64,000 bases of DNA from Atrichornis clamosus (GCA_013400975.1 WBMZ01009467.1:29132-93131); one strand, 5' to 3'; shown: positions 11,201-26,200, numbered from the stretch's first letter. Translations and numbers: made by a program. Notes: a model not told the origin generated them from the letters alone.

Positions 11201-14200
11201 ATAAATTAAGCACTCAAAACTGAGTTAGAGCAGCCTTTGCTATAATTCATCTGATAGAGGCAGTGTCTTTGCTTAACACAGTCAGCCTGGAATACTAAAC
11301 TCAGCTGGTTTGGGACACCGAACACTTTCCCCCATCAACAACTGTGATTTGCTAATGAAGAGAATATTTTTCTTTAGAGACACAAATTGCATTATTTCAT
11401 CTGGAGTCTTTCTACTCAGTCTATGTTTTATGAGCTTCCTTGACTGTATATTGAAATAAAACTCAATTTTTTCCTCTCTGGACTTTGTTATTCTTTTTTA
11501 TTATGATGAATTCCTGTATTTTGTATTCTGAACACACACTACCAAATCCCATTCCTCCCTCTCTCCCCCACTGCAGGGCAAGTGACATGCTTCAGTATCA
11601 ACCGTATGGAAAAAAGAGCCTTAGGAGAACTCCTCCAGCTACAGTTTCAAAGTATTTACCTGGTATTTTAGATCACCTGTGTGCCAGTATCCCTTCAGTA
11701 GTGTTATTAATGCCCCAACTTTATTCAAATTCTGCTGCTCTATTAACATGGAAAGAATCTGATGACAGAAGTGATCCCGACAGCAAGGAGGCCAGCACTG
11801 ACAGCACAGGGCTGCAGATCAAGGCTCCAGAGACTGCCTGCAATGTAACTCTCACAGATCCTTCCAATCATACTTCCAATCATGTATCTTTGCATATTGC
11901 TAAATTATTCCACTCCATTAAATCCCGTGGCAGCAAGTTTCACAGTTGAACTGTGTGTAACTGCAGAAAGGATCTCTTTGGATTTGTTTTGAATGTGACA
12001 GCTTCCAAGCACTAATTCTAACGTTGCCCAGGTAATTTAGCTTCCCTAGATCATTTTTTGATCATACTTCTTTGCCACATCAAAAGCAGTAATAATTATT
12101 ATATCTCCTGTATTCATGTGAAGAATGCTTACACGTTCTTAAGCCATCCTGAGATCCTTGTAAGAAAAGTCACTGGCAAAGCACAGTTTTCTCTGCTAGA
12201 TCTCATCCTACCTGTTTCATAGAAATGTGTCAGGAGATCCTCCTTTTCAATGAAGCGTTGATACAGCCAGTTTGTGAGAGCTTCAGGCTCTGCAGGTACA
12301 TCTTTAACTGGAAAAATCCTACCAAAGAAACAAACACAAATGAAACCTAGGATATCTATTCTGTATGTGGAGAACAGAACTCTGCCCCAGCCCACCACAA
12401 AACACAGACAACAAGACTTTTGTGTCAATCTAAACGTGTGGTTCACACTCTCTCCGACTCGCAGATCACACAGGTATTATTAAGGATAGAGAGGTGGAGA
12501 ACTCCGGGTTACCATGCAGAAGCACACAGATGACACAGGCATCAGTCTCCACCAAATGCTGTACTACAGCGTTCGATAAAAGCTAAGTTGCTGGGATTTT
12601 TTTTAAATAGAATAGCACCACATTTTATTACTATCCCTAAAAAAATACAAACCAAGGAGCAATGAAATTCATGCAATGAAAGAAATTACAAAATGAGAAA
12701 GTTCATCTGCAGCTTTCAAGAAACAATTCAACAGGCCACATCATGACACCACCAAGCTCCTCCATATCCAGAAAACAAGTCCTCTGTGCTTTTCAAAGAA
12801 TGTAGGCAGCTTTGTCTGAAATTTCCAAGGCAGGTTTTACACTGAAAACTGACCGTGTACTCAAATATTGCTGCTCTGTTATAAAAGCCCAACAGAAGAA
12901 CTGCCAGTATTTTGGTTCTTCCATGCTGAGTACGAGGTCTGCTAGAAAAACAGACACCAAGGGCAGAGTCCACCGTACTACATACATCCTGAAACCCCCA
13001 AATAACCCAGCGTACCTCACTGGATTTTTTTCAAACCAGAATTTCAAGTCTAACAGTAACAGTGAAACCTCCTCAGCAGACCCTAAGTGCCTTTGGACAT
13101 ATACAAGCACATCCACCCTGCTTCACTGGCAGGCCAACGCAGAAGAGATTCATACTCTGAAACGCAAGACCTTTACTGCAGGGTCCGCTTTTTGGGTGAG
13201 CTCCCATCTAGCCTATCATCTACACCATGCTTCCATTTTCATTAGTGGATTTTCATTTCATTTTCAACACAGTCTTAATTGATTATACCGCAAAGAACTG
13301 GACATAACACCACAATCACGTGGGCAGTCTATGAACAGATACGGGAATGTCACACTAACAAAATAAAGCACTTTTGAGGAAAGCTTTCATTGCTGTTACA
13401 GTTTTCAACACCTTTGCCTGCTTTGTTGTCAAGTCATTTGTCCCTCCCCCTTTCAGTTTGATGCATGGAAAAATATGCTGTAAATGGGGGAGACAAGCTA
13501 CAAAGCACTGCTCTAATGAGTGAATTAAATATCATGGTGATCTGGCATCCAGAGATAACTTCAACATACGGAGATGAACAACTTTATTTACAAACTGTGG
13601 TATCAACATGAACTCAGCTATTTCTGTAGCCTTTGCAGGAGTCCTACCTACATCTTCCTCACACTATGGAGTTCCCTGTGCTCCAGTGAAGCCAGTCTCA
13701 GTAACCAAAAATTAGCAACTGTTACCTCAGATAAAACACAGTTTGAAGAGAAGTCTTTGGCCAAAGATAAATGTTATGAAATGGTGGTTCAGTAAATAGC
13801 TCAAGTTTTCAGTCTGCATATTTAGAACAAAGATAAACAACAAAGAACTATCTTATCTTGAAGCCCAGATGCTGAACAGCAGGTTAAATTTAAACCACGT
13901 AGAAGCAAGTAAAAAACATACCCACAGAGAAAGGACCATTTTGTTGAGGGTATAAGCAAGACTTACTCTGTGTCCCTAAACACAACCGAGCTGCTAAGTA
14001 CTATTTTTACTCTCTCCTGCCTATCTGACGTGAAGAGATAAAAAGGCTCAGCAACTGAATATTGTGTTTCACCGAGTATTTCTGAAGGACAGATGCTCTG
14101 CTTACGCAAGTTTTCAGTTGGTTCAGAACTAACACAACGTGTGTTGCCTCAGGACAGAAGTCTAGGGTTACCCAGCTTCACATGCAGTCTCCATTGTAAA

Positions 14201-17200
14201 CTGCAGACACTGTTCACCTCTGCCTTCATTCTCCCTGACCTAATGGGTGACAACTCTACAGCTCAATCCTCCAGTTCATCTGGCATTTTGCCAGGCACTT
14301 ACCTTCTAGTCTGAAAACATTATCACACGGTCTTGTCAGATATCTTTAGAAACAATTTCTGAGCTGGCACTTTAATGGAGCAGGAAAGTAGCACAGGTGA
14401 TACAGCACAGTAAGGTATTGTGGGAGAGAAATGGAATGCAGCATACCACTTCCCTGATCGAATCCATCCAGGCTCCTGTATGAATCAATAACACCACCAG
14501 AATACCTGATTCTCTGGATATAAACTCTGCTGCTTAAACGTCTGAGAAGCAGTCACTGTTACACCCAGTTTGAATGAATATTAATAGACTGAAAACCAAC
14601 TAGATTTCCAATAATGCTACACTGGCTGCCACAACTTAGCAATAGTAAGTGCTAGTGTATTTAAAAGCATTTTCAAATGTATTTTTAGATTATCCAGTTA
14701 TTTTTACCAGCAGAACATTCTTACTAATGACTGAGCTAAATTAGAGATTAAATATTTAAAAAAAAAATCCTCAAACTCTGGAAACAAGGTCTTTCTGTAC
14801 TCGATAAGGCAAAGCTAAGCCTCCGTATACTTAAACTGAACATACTGCTAATGCCATCATGCTCTGCCCATCAGATGGCTCAGCTGGCATCTGTGGTTTA
14901 AAAGAACACTCTCTTTAAGGAGACTGGGTCCAGCAAAGGTACGTGAGCAAGCCTACTGATACAGAACTCCCTACACAGGCGATCCAAAGCAACGGCAGAG
15001 AGCCACTGCTCCGACTCGAGCAGGGCCATCCCCAGACCCCGGCTGGTGGCATCTGCCAGCTCCAGTGTTAAAAGATGCAGGAAACTGTTTTTTCTTTTCA
15101 GTGAGATACATAAATAGGTGTCCGTATGGTCAGGGCATGAGCATCACCTTGGCTCTACCCCACTTTTGGGTGTGCACGATCAAGAATGCCATTAAAAGCA
15201 AACAGTTTGCTGATCTCCTCAGGAAAAAAAAGAAGTTATCACCACATCGAACTGCCCAGGGAAGGAACAAGGTCAACATGTAACATCTGAAGCTCCTAGA
15301 ATCTCCTGAGCACTTGAATCTTTCTAGCTTTTGGGCAAAACTAACCTCACACTGCATTAAAATAAGAGCATCTTTGTTCCTGGTGTGGCAAACAAGGAAT
15401 TTAATAGCACTGGGTAAGAACTCAACCAGAAAATTGAAGCAGAATGGAAATGCCTTCTTTTGCATCTCATCACAGGAGCAGCTACTTTGCTGTCATCGGG
15501 GCAAGTGGGGCAGGGGCTAAAAGCAGTGGCACCACAGAGTGCTCCCTGGGGAGTTGGAAGTGGTGATGGAAGTGAAGATGCACTCCAGTGGGAACCTGCA
15601 AAGCTGTTTTGGTAATGAAGCATTACCTTCTAGCTGGAGGTACCTACTGGCAGCTGCAAGGTGACAACAGCTGCAGGACACTCGGGGTAGTGACTGAGGG
15701 ATGGCGACTGTCTTAAACCACTGCATAAATTTGTATTTATGTCCCAAACCAGAATATATTAGAATAAATGGCAGTCCAAAAAAGAAGAAAGGTAAAAAAC
15801 AGGAGATGTAACTGCCAAACACATTGGCCTACGTAAGAAATTGTGGAGAATTAGCTACTGATAGTAGCCACTTCTCAGAAAATACCTAAGAATTTTCAGA
15901 AATAGAGCATATTTAGAAACATTTAATCTCTTCTAAGTGCTCCTTGTTGGAGAAACAGCCTCTGATTCTGTATTTCAATTCTGAAGTTCATAGCTACCAC
16001 TTTAAGTACAAATTGCCTTCTATCGCCAGTCCTACCCTGAATTCAAGCCCTGTATTAACTCGCTACTCTGTATAAATCACAGCATTATTTGCTGTTTCAA
16101 TGACTCAATAAATTCAGGACAGTGGAGGTTGGTGGTAGATCTCAGGCATGACCAAAAATAAGTGACTTGCGTAAAAAAGTGTATTAAAATACACTGCCAA
16201 ACGGGATGCCCTTCTGTGAAACTCATTCAGCAACCACAACGTATTTCATCTTATTTATAGCTCGGAGCCTGGTTTATTTCAATAAATCTGTATCAATGCA
16301 GACACAAAAATAGAACCTCCTCAATAGCTGAAAGCCTGTCTCAGCGGTGGCACAGCACAGAAGCCGGCACGAGGAGGAAAGGTGACGGAGTACTCATCCG
16401 CAGAGGGGCACAGAGACAGCTGAGGGGGCTGGCAATGGCGTGACACTGCCACGCAGCACACACAGGGCCACTCCCTGCGTCAGAGCTGACTGGAGCTGAC
16501 GCTGGGCTACACCACAGGCACCGTCACGCAGCCCAGAACCGGGACGTGGCCATCCGAGGGCATCGCCCCGCAGCTACTGCGGCAAGGCGTGGCAGAAAAT
16601 CCCAGCCCCACGCCGTTCCCGACTGAGGGGGTGCTCGGCATCCAGTAACCTTCATACCCAGGGGGTTTGCAATCGTAAGCCCTGGATTCTGCCAACAGAA
16701 CTGCAGCACGTGGGAAATGCTGCTGTTGGAGAAACTTGGCGACCAGCTGAGAAACACCAAGTCCATTAAACTAAAGAGTGTAAGAAGAAAGGAAATAAAC
16801 CCCAAACTCATTTCCTGGTGCAGAAATGCTGGGAACTGAGAAGAGTAGCCAGTATGTGGCCTTCCTGCATGGACACCAAACCACTCAGCTTATTTCTGCT
16901 GAGTGGAAGTGTAGAAAGCCTGGATTCATGGTCAACACACGTCACAAAATGGCCCAAGCATAAACCTAAATCATTCGGGAAGAGCAAACAAACCTTTCCA
17001 ACGGACTCATCACAAGGCAGGTCTCATCATGATGCCTCTAGTGAGAAATGCCTTGCACCTTCTAGCCCTTTTTTTTGGGTGCTTACTGCTTTAACAGATG
17101 GATTGAAATCTCCCACAAAAATCTCAGTATCATTTGACCTGAAAGAAGTTCATTAGGTATTTTCCTTGAGTATTAACCTGGTTTCGCAGCACTTTCCAGT

Positions 17201-20200
17201 AAGTTTTGAGACAAGTCAGTCAGGGTCAAAATATTACTCAATAGTTAGATGGGTAAAGTTCTCACACCTTGTGTTTTGAAGATTCAAACTTGGTAATTGT
17301 TCTTTTTTCTAGGGAAGTTTCTTCTGATATCCTGGGGAAAATCAGGCCACAGCTTTGCCTAATTATGAACTTCTGAAAAATGTGTCATTTGTACTGAAAA
17401 TTGAAGTTTGAAAAGCAAGGTTCAACTCATTATCAAAATTGAGCTCTCAAAAAAAAAAAAAGATTACTGGATTAAACCAAACCTTCTCTTCCATTTCCAT
17501 CAGCTAGAAAAGCATCTAAAAATGTTAAGATAAGGCTCCTTGCTGTGTTCTCTACACTCTTTGGTTGCTCCCTAAGTAGGATGAAAAAGAAATAATCCTG
17601 CAGCAAAGGCACACGCTACGAGAAAAGGAAATCACTAGAATTGAAAGTCTGTAAGGCAGAAAGAGACAGGTTGTGATCAAGGGGCACAGCAGAAGGGACT
17701 GACTGAGCCACCAGAACAAAAGCACCTCTGCAGTCTCTTCTGCTCCAGTTTGAGTGGCACAGAAAATGTTCCTTTTTTCCCCCACTGCTGTCATACATTG
17801 ATATCTTGCTGAGGACTACTCTAAAAGGGAGTAAGTGTGTTCAAATCCTGATTCTCCTTTCATACAGCAGAGATGGCATCTGGACAAAACTATTCTTTAG
17901 TTTTTCCAAAAGGGTGGGGGGTTTTTTCTATAACTCAGTTAAAAGAAAGGATAGATATGGAACTATTGTGCTTTCTTCCCAGTTATTTAAAAATTACCCT
18001 TAAAATTTATTTCAAATGTAATCTCCCAAGCCATTCCAAATTGCAAAAAATGAGCAAAAATTTTTTGCACTAAATGCAGGAAAAGTGAGGTATAACAACA
18101 ATGCAGACATACTTGAAATACATTTCATGAAAATTTCAGAGGACATTCACGTCAAATGCAGGAAAATAGAAACACACCTCCAATGGTTCCCATCTTTTTA
18201 AAGATGAAGGCCACTTTACCTTGGGTTTTCCTTTGCTAACTGAACTTGTTTCAAAGAACTTAAACTCTTTAACATCAACTTCAGCACCAACTTTACAAGG
18301 GACATCTCCGGGCTCTACACCACACAGGCCTTTTCAGACCTGAGTCACTGATTTAATCCTTGCCTACACTGTTAAGGACAAAGAGTAGTCAATACTCACT
18401 TGTTATTACAATTAAGAACTAGTGAAACACAGCTGGGGACAGCTAAGGCAGGATATGAGCAAGCTCTGTAAAATCATGGACACAGAGAGCATCACTGAGG
18501 AACAACTCATCCACTACATGCAGGACACAGGAAACTTCAGGATGCTCCCAGTGAAGGCATCAGGTGGAGAACTCAGCACGATCCACCAGGAAGTGGTCCT
18601 GGCTGCCACCCTCCCGAGCAGTTACGGGATGTGTCACGGGAAACTGCAGAAGTGTAAGCAGGTTGGAAGTGGCACTGGACAGGCTCATGAAGGCCAGGTC
18701 CAGCAGCACCTCCCAGGAGCGTGCCCCAGGGGTGATGCCTGTTTAGAGCATGTTGCAGTCTCCGTGTATTTCCGTGCAGAGGGGTGGCACAGGGGCTGCC
18801 TTCCCTGCTTCCCAGAATTGCCAATCCGCATCCCACTAAAGCCCTTACAGTCCAGTGGGCGTGTGCCTCAAGAATTACCAGGAATGCAAGTCAGGCAAAG
18901 CTCCAGCTGAAACTTATGTTGTCATTTCCAGGCATCACAGCACGCCCGGCCTGCAGAGGTGCTGCTGCTGACTTTCCATCGGGGGCACAGCTCCAGTGCT
19001 GTTACAGGGTCAGCCCCAACAACCAGGGCTTATTAAAGATACAAAGTAGTCAAACAGAGAGGCTGGCTCCTGCCTAAACCAGTGATTTAGACCCTCTGGA
19101 AGGAAATAACAAACTTACACCCAACAATAAACAATTTCCAATATTTTTCTCAGAATTTCAGTACTACAGGAACTTGAATGTTAAAGTTTAATGCAAGGAA
19201 GGTTATATCATATTTACGCTCATGCTCAAAAATAGGTTTCAATATACATTTAGAAGCAGGAAATTAATTCAACTCAAGACGACTTTATCTTGTTTTTAAA
19301 GGAAGCCTTTTTGGAAATACTCTTTAGTAGAATTCTTAATACATTCAACTTGCAATTATCCCAGAGATCTGAGAGAGTACTAAGGTGACCTGAATAAAGC
19401 ACAGTAGATACAATGATATCTTATATAAATTAGGGTGTAAGTATGTTCACCTTCAGAGAAACTTGGAAGGCAGCTTTCTATAAAAAGTAAGGACAGATTT
19501 AAACACAGCTGTGGAAAGGAGCTCCAGTGAGCAGCCTGTACTCTGCATCACACAACACTGACACAGCAGGGATGCTGGAGAAGGTCGTTCCCACTTAAAC
19601 TGTCACCCAGGGGATCCACACAAGGATACTTGAAAGCTTTCTGTAGAAGTCTAAAAGCTCTCCAAATCATCAAAAGGGAGTAAGACAAAATGATGCGATT
19701 TGGGGATAAAATGCAACAATTTATTTGGTATAGGAGAAGTGTTAAAATACTTCTGGAGATGTCAGACTTGCAATTAACTACAAATCAAAAGCAAAGTGCA
19801 ACTTCTCTCTCCATCAGTTTAGGTCTTGAGACGAACTGCTGAGGAGAAAAGTTTTAAGAGTCTCCCATCCTAGCTGTCAGTGTTGCTACTTTTTCCAGAG
19901 TGTTGCTCTGCCCAACTATTAAGAGTATGCTTTGAGTTACAGATCTGGCATTTCTTTGTCAGAAAATTAAATATAATAATCTCTTAGGAAACATGTTTAT
20001 TTAACAACTGCGATTTTCATTTTGTCATCATTATTTAAAACAAAAAAAAAATCAAGCTGGGTTTACCAGCACCTTAACACGATGACCTAGCCTTCAAATA
20101 TATTCCCCACAACTCTCTTCAACCACAGGACATTAGTCCAAAACTTCAATGCTTGTCCTAAGGTATGGAACAGTCACTGACCACATTTTAAGAAACTGGG

Positions 20201-23200
20201 TTGTGTTTAAATAGTATGAGTAGCCCACCTGTGTGAGACACAAAAAACCCACTCCCATTGCTCCTGATTTCCCATATGGTGAAAAACATGATGCAACTGA
20301 TTTGTGACCACAGGAGTTCAATGCAAGAGAAGGTTTATTTCCTACCTGTAGTGTACATGTGTAACTGTTGGTTGTCGGTAGCCAAGAATCCAAGTTTGGA
20401 TGTCTATAGGTTCACCTTTGGGATACGCAATGGTTGTATCTATCACCCACTGGAGGCCTTTTGATTTGCCCTCTAGGAACAAAAAGAAATGCGGTATTAA
20501 AAGTAATCAGAACGTGCACGTCACTGATTTGAGAGTACTTCAATTTCTATGTCACTTCATTAGGTATGAGGTACAAGGCACAAATAAAGACTGTCAAAAA
20601 TAAAATCCAGATTTCATCACAGAGCACAGAAACACTCTAACGGACTTCAGCTAGGCCTAGATTTTATCTTCACGGTTATTTCTGTTGTGTTTACATACTG
20701 TAGTACACAGAACAGAACACATTCACTCACCACGTATGAGTACAGTCACATGACAAGTTGGCCCCAAAGTTAGGTGCTTCCCCCCATTCACCAAAAGGAA
20801 AAATTCCAAAATAAACATGCAAGCTTCTTGGTCTGCCGTTCAAGCATATTTAGACCTGGGCCTTTGTAAAAACTCACAGCTGAGGCTCACTAATGGAGCA
20901 GCAGCCATGCAGATCCCTCAAAGTTCTTAAAAATCTGAGTTGTAGGTTAAAGAGGAAATAGACCCCTCTGTGTATTCAGGATAAGAAAGCAAGGAACAGA
21001 TATGGTCAGTTTTCACAATGGGGAGGATACTGCACCCACAAGGCCCCAGGAAAGGCTGATGCCAGTATATGTCCATATGCTGCTCAGCTTATTTAGAAAC
21101 TGAAAAAAGGATCAAAGGAGGTGAAAATATTTGCTATGAAGATTCTTCAAGACGGTCACATTTGTGGGTCCCTCCCAACTCAGAATATTCTGTGATTCTG
21201 TATGAAATCTGAATATAGGTTACTACCAGCAATAGTCCAGGTCACAGATCAACCTATCCATGACCCCTCTCTGGCAAGTCTTCAATTCAGAGGTTTGCAG
21301 AGAGGGAGAGCAGCAGATCTGCAAGCAAACCAAGAAGGAAGGGCACATTGCCAGGATGGCACTTTGAATTTAGCTTGTCAATTTTGCATCTGTTCTGGAG
21401 CTGTCTTGTGTGCGAGGTCATGCTATGTTCAGGGTAGAAGAGTAATGCTCACACAGTGCTTGATACACCAGTGTAGCAAAATGCTTCCACCACACCCCGC
21501 AGCATCTTTAGGTATTAAAAAAACAGACTATCAAAAACAGCCACCCATTGGCAAGGGCACGCAGGAAGTGTTAGCTTTCAGCACAAAGTACAATACTTCC
21601 CAAGCCTGCAGCTGAGGTAGCTATGAAATAAATACAGCAGAGGTTGACAAGAACACTGTCAGCACGAAGAACACGTACGGGGATTGACTGCTCACCATCT
21701 CTCTCAATACAAGAACAGGCATGCAAAATTCAGCCAAGAGGGAAAGTTTTCAGAGCAAACAGAAAAATGATTCTTTGTGCAGAGAGGAACAGAACTATGG
21801 GGAATCCCTTGCTAAAGGATGTCAAGGATGCCAAGAGCTGGGTTCAAGAGGAAACTGAGTAAGTACATGGAAGAAATCCACGGGTGGGTTAACTAACCAG
21901 GCAGAAAGCCCCACCTGGCTTGGAAAACCCACCACAGGAAACAGTCAGAAGCTTGGAGAACCTGTGGGTGAAGTATGGTGCTTGTTTGCTGAGTTTACAC
22001 TCTTCCTCTGAAATCCACTTGGAGTCACGGACAAGATGTTGGACTAGACAGATGTTTGGCCTTGCCCACAGTCACCACTTTAATTTTACAGAAGACCTAC
22101 CACACACCCGAGGAAATCTGCAACACACGGTCTGAGCAGCAGAAACACACTCTGAAAGCCACAGTTATTGACTCCAACCAGAATGTACATGCAAGGACTG
22201 ACTTGCCAGTTTCTACCTGCATTTAATTTCATTTAATTTGCATTTCACTTTATTAAACGTGAAAAGAAAATTACAGCAATGCTACCACATGTGTCTATCA
22301 ATTATTTTAACGAGGAGCCAGTGTTTTCAGGGTGTCTACTCATCAGTGGAGTTGTACTGCTTCATTACAAATGTACATGCACTACTTGAATAGGGCTAGA
22401 CAGCATTTCCTAACATTTAGGTTATGAGTTCTTAGTAGCATGCAACGTGCTATTCCAAAATTTGACCAAGGGCAAGCTACAGAGGTGAAGCTGGAACGTT
22501 CAGTGTTACCTTCTGGAAAAGACAGTATTTTAAAATCCTGACAGACACGTGAAATGAGAACTAGAGGCTCCAGGCTTGCCAGCATCATGACAGTGCTTGT
22601 CAAGTCTCTCTCAAGAAAAGCACTAACTACAGAGTGCTTCATTTTAAAAGTAGCAATGAATCAGAGAAAAGCCAGTATGAAATTAATATTAGATCAACAG
22701 AAGTATTAATGTAAAATAGATTTCATAACAAAGTCATTCAACTTATTATGTTCCCAGATGTAAAGCAAGAAAGGATAAAGACAAATTGCCTAAGTGAGTA
22801 AGCAACAAAGATCATTAATTGCAATTAAGAAGTGCCAGATGAATATGGGCACATTTTCTTATTATTTACAGTGAAGTGTTTAAAAATAATTTATTCAATA
22901 CTTAGTATTTAAAGCTGTTCTTTCAGTGGATAATGGTTTGCACTTCATTATGGGAAGACTCCTGCAGTTCTCTGCTGTGCTGATTTCCTCCCTTCTGCTT
23001 TTGTAGAGCAGAGCTGCAGCACTGAATTCGTCAGTCCAGCTCCAAACTCACTTCCAAGCCCTTTCAGGGCAGGGTGGGAAGAAAAGAAACTCTGACAGCC
23101 CACCTGGAACTCCAGGTTAGAAAGAAAAAAAAATCTGATGGTAACATCAGCCTCTACAGACCCTCTTTTAGAGCAAGCAGGTGTTAGTGCAGCTACCTCC

Positions 23201-26200
23201 ACGTGCTCTCAAATCACACTACTTGTGCATGCTCTGGTTTAAAATAAGCCTTATATAATCATCCGAGTTATCAGACTGCAAAAAAAACCCAAGTCACCAA
23301 GGACTTAAGAAAATTAATTTTGAAATACATCTTGCTGTCTTTTTGGGGGGTTATACTGTGCTGCACCCTGCTCAGGAGCAAATTTACTTTAAAGCCAGGA
23401 AGCTCTCACAGATCCTGAAGCTATAAAAGTAACAGAAGACTGCACACAACACTAAGGGGTAAGACCTTAGTATCTCCAAGGCTGCTGCTTTCAGGCCTAA
23501 GCAGACCTTTGAACAAGAATAAACCCTATCATTTTAAAATGGAGCACACTAACAGGAGCTCAAAACAAAAACTGCTGCATTACTTATAATATGGTGTGAA
23601 TCTCAGGTCTGGCATTTGAAACTGAGGAAACAAGCACCTGCAAATATCTGCTCAAGAACTCCTCTTGTCCAGCTTGGCTTGACCAACTCAGCCACAGATG
23701 TTTCTGACAGCCAAATGCTTTTCAACTTTCTACCTCCCATTAAAAAGACACCCTTATCTTTCATATCTAGTACTTGCTGAAAGTACTCAGCCTGACTGTC
23801 AGAGACTTCAGCAGGAGAAACTGCTGCAGAGGCTGTATTTAAGCTGATCTCTCCAAACATGGATTTTTCTTCTTTGGTGTCAGTCTGCTTGCCACTTTCT
23901 GCATAGGTGGAAGATTTTGATTTCTCAAACTGCTTCAAAAGGTCTGATTCTTTTTAAATAACACATAAACATTCAAAACAGGCCCACAGGCACCTGTCCC
24001 ACGCAACTTCATCCAAACCACGTAGTAACGATGTCCCTTAGTGTGAATGGTACATACTTGGCTTATACTGTCTAAGACAAAACTGAACACTCACATGTAA
24101 CATTAGCTTTCTGACCTAGGCAAAAAAAAATTTAAAAAAATTTAACCAGTTTCCTAACTTGGTGGTTGTTGGTTTTTCAAATCATCATCAGAAGCAAATC
24201 TTAGTAAGTATTTTCTTCACAGTGGATTCAGTGATACTAAGATTTACCTAAGAAGCAACTTATCAGTGTCTTCAAGACACTCCATGATCTGTTATCCTCT
24301 ACAGTCCTCTCACAGCAGATACCTGACTGTCTACAATCACAGATTTATTGGGGTTCAGAGCTTCTCTCCATCCCCTCTACGTCCTCCCTGCGGTTGCTAC
24401 TTCCTGGTGTCAATTTATGCTAAAAAACCAGATTAGATTATGTGCAGAACTCCAGCAGACTTTCAGTGTTTGCCACAGAGAAAAAGAGCAATTTATGAAG
24501 ACAGGTTTCAGCAGGAAACCTCGCCTCCAGCCGAGCTCTGGATGGTGCGACACTGCCAGACTGGATCCAGGGTGGAAAAGAATGCACCAGCCAGGGGTGG
24601 ACCTGAGGACTGCAGCTTGCACTTGAAAAAGAAAACACCTGCTAGCATTCACTAGTATTGAGGTGTGGTTCCCTGAACACTTACACCACTCAGCACGCAG
24701 CCAAAAGAGGCTGTTGCCTCCCCCTGCATTGCAATCCATTCTTGTAACTTGTCCCTTGTTCTCTACTTGTCCTTGTGCGATCAGCTCGATCACTGACCTC
24801 AGAATTAACTTTTTTCTCCACAGATCAACTCTCAGACTGAACATCTTACTCATCATTCCAAGATCCTGACATAACAAATCACCTGGAAGAAAACTAGAAG
24901 GAACCTTCTTCCAGGGGAAAAACAACCAAACCACCAAAAGCTTTCTCACGTGCTATTCAAGTCACATTCCTCATCTAACAGTGAATCAAATCTCATTTAA
25001 AAAAAAAGAATCAATTATGAAGTTCAGCATACAGTTCTGCAGAAGTGAAAATTTAATTTCTCTGAGAAAGGGCATCAGAACTGAATGTACTGTGCTGCAT
25101 TTGAAAACAGTAAGATAAGATTCAGCATGACTCTAAGCAAGCTCATAGCAACCTCTTATCAGACAGAAAAACCTGCTGCATGGTAAAATAAAACAGAATT
25201 TAAAAAAACATACTAGAGCAGGTCTGATCAAAAATACGCTCTGCAATGTGTATCTTTGAAGAACAATTGCTCCAAACTCCTTTGAATTGCCAGCTTTTGG
25301 CATTTAGAGTATTTTTCTAGTTCTAAAACTCACAAGATCAATTCTTACCAATTGAAGAAACACTATTTGCAGTCATATCAAAGACTAAGTGTTGTACTAC
25401 AAAAATTCAAAACCCCGAGCCCATAAAATACCCCTGCAAACACGCACATTGGTCACACATGAAGGTGGTGATGGCTATTCACCAAGCATTTTTATGCTGC
25501 CCATATTCGTATCCTGCACTAAAACCTTTATCTGGAATGCGGGTGCTGGCAGCAGTGCTGGCCCATCTGTCCAGAGAGAGGCTTTCAGCAGACACCAGAA
25601 GCACCATAAACTCTCTTTTCAGGGACAGACACCACTTAGCTACACTCTCTGTACTTCAAAAGTGGTCACGCTATCAAGTGATTGTACTACCTTTCCTACG
25701 TTTCTTCGATCCTTCTATTTATTTAGGAATAAAACTACATAATTTTGTTAAATTAAACAAAATTTTTGAAAGACAGTAAAGCAATTTAGCATTTACCAGC
25801 AGTAAATTAAAATTCACCTTGATGAAGTCTGTCACTTTGGACTTAATATATGAAAGAAAACTTTTGGGAAGAGGAAATTAAGACAACAGAGGCTGTTTGT
25901 CTTGAAAAAGCCACTGATAAAGAACTGATTGGTTTAAGTACGAGAATTATCAAACAGCATTAATCACCTAGCTCAGGAACACTTGTTCTGTCACTTTACA
26001 GACGAAGAATCAGCTACTAAACTGTGCGAAATTCCTAACTAGTAAAAAATAAATTGAAAAGGGGATTGGCTATTAAGAATACTAGTATCTTAATGAAGAT
26101 TAATGAGTTTTTTTGGAGGTTACTGAACCTTGCACTTCTCAGCATTAACCCACCTCTACCGAAGGGCTGACATAAATCAGGTTAGAGACCTTACAGCAGG

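Larger units (their letters stand above)
8266..12211 (-). other. LPGAT1: LPGAT1 intron before the last exon
   Basis: A 3946-nt GT-AG intron. It contains an A-rich/CCAAA tract at 9338-9380, a GAT/AAT microsatellite at 10493-10543 and a degraded antisense LINE fragment near 11900-12090. Nothing else is recognised. Confidence 0.85.
12319..20345 (-). other. LPGAT1: LPGAT1 intron between exons 6 and 7
   Basis: An 8027-nt GT-AG intron. It contains a CpG-rich patch at 16340-16680 and a LINE-like fragment starting near 18448. The long open frames at 12812-13282 and 18422-18910 have no recognisable product. Confidence 0.85.

Noticed and set aside
12812..13282. 156-codon plus-strand open frame
   Set aside because: It is antisense to LPGAT1, no family is recognised, and minus-strand frames overlap it. 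No splice or promoter support.
18422..18910. 162-codon plus-strand open frame
   Set aside because: Its beginning overlaps a degraded LINE 3' region, which is non-coding. The frame is best explained by chance in G+C-richer repeat DNA.
24410..24949. 179-codon minus-strand open frame
   Set aside because: It is the longest frame in the introns, but its composition looks random (many Cys and Trp), there is no domain, and a plus-strand frame overlaps it. Probably chance.
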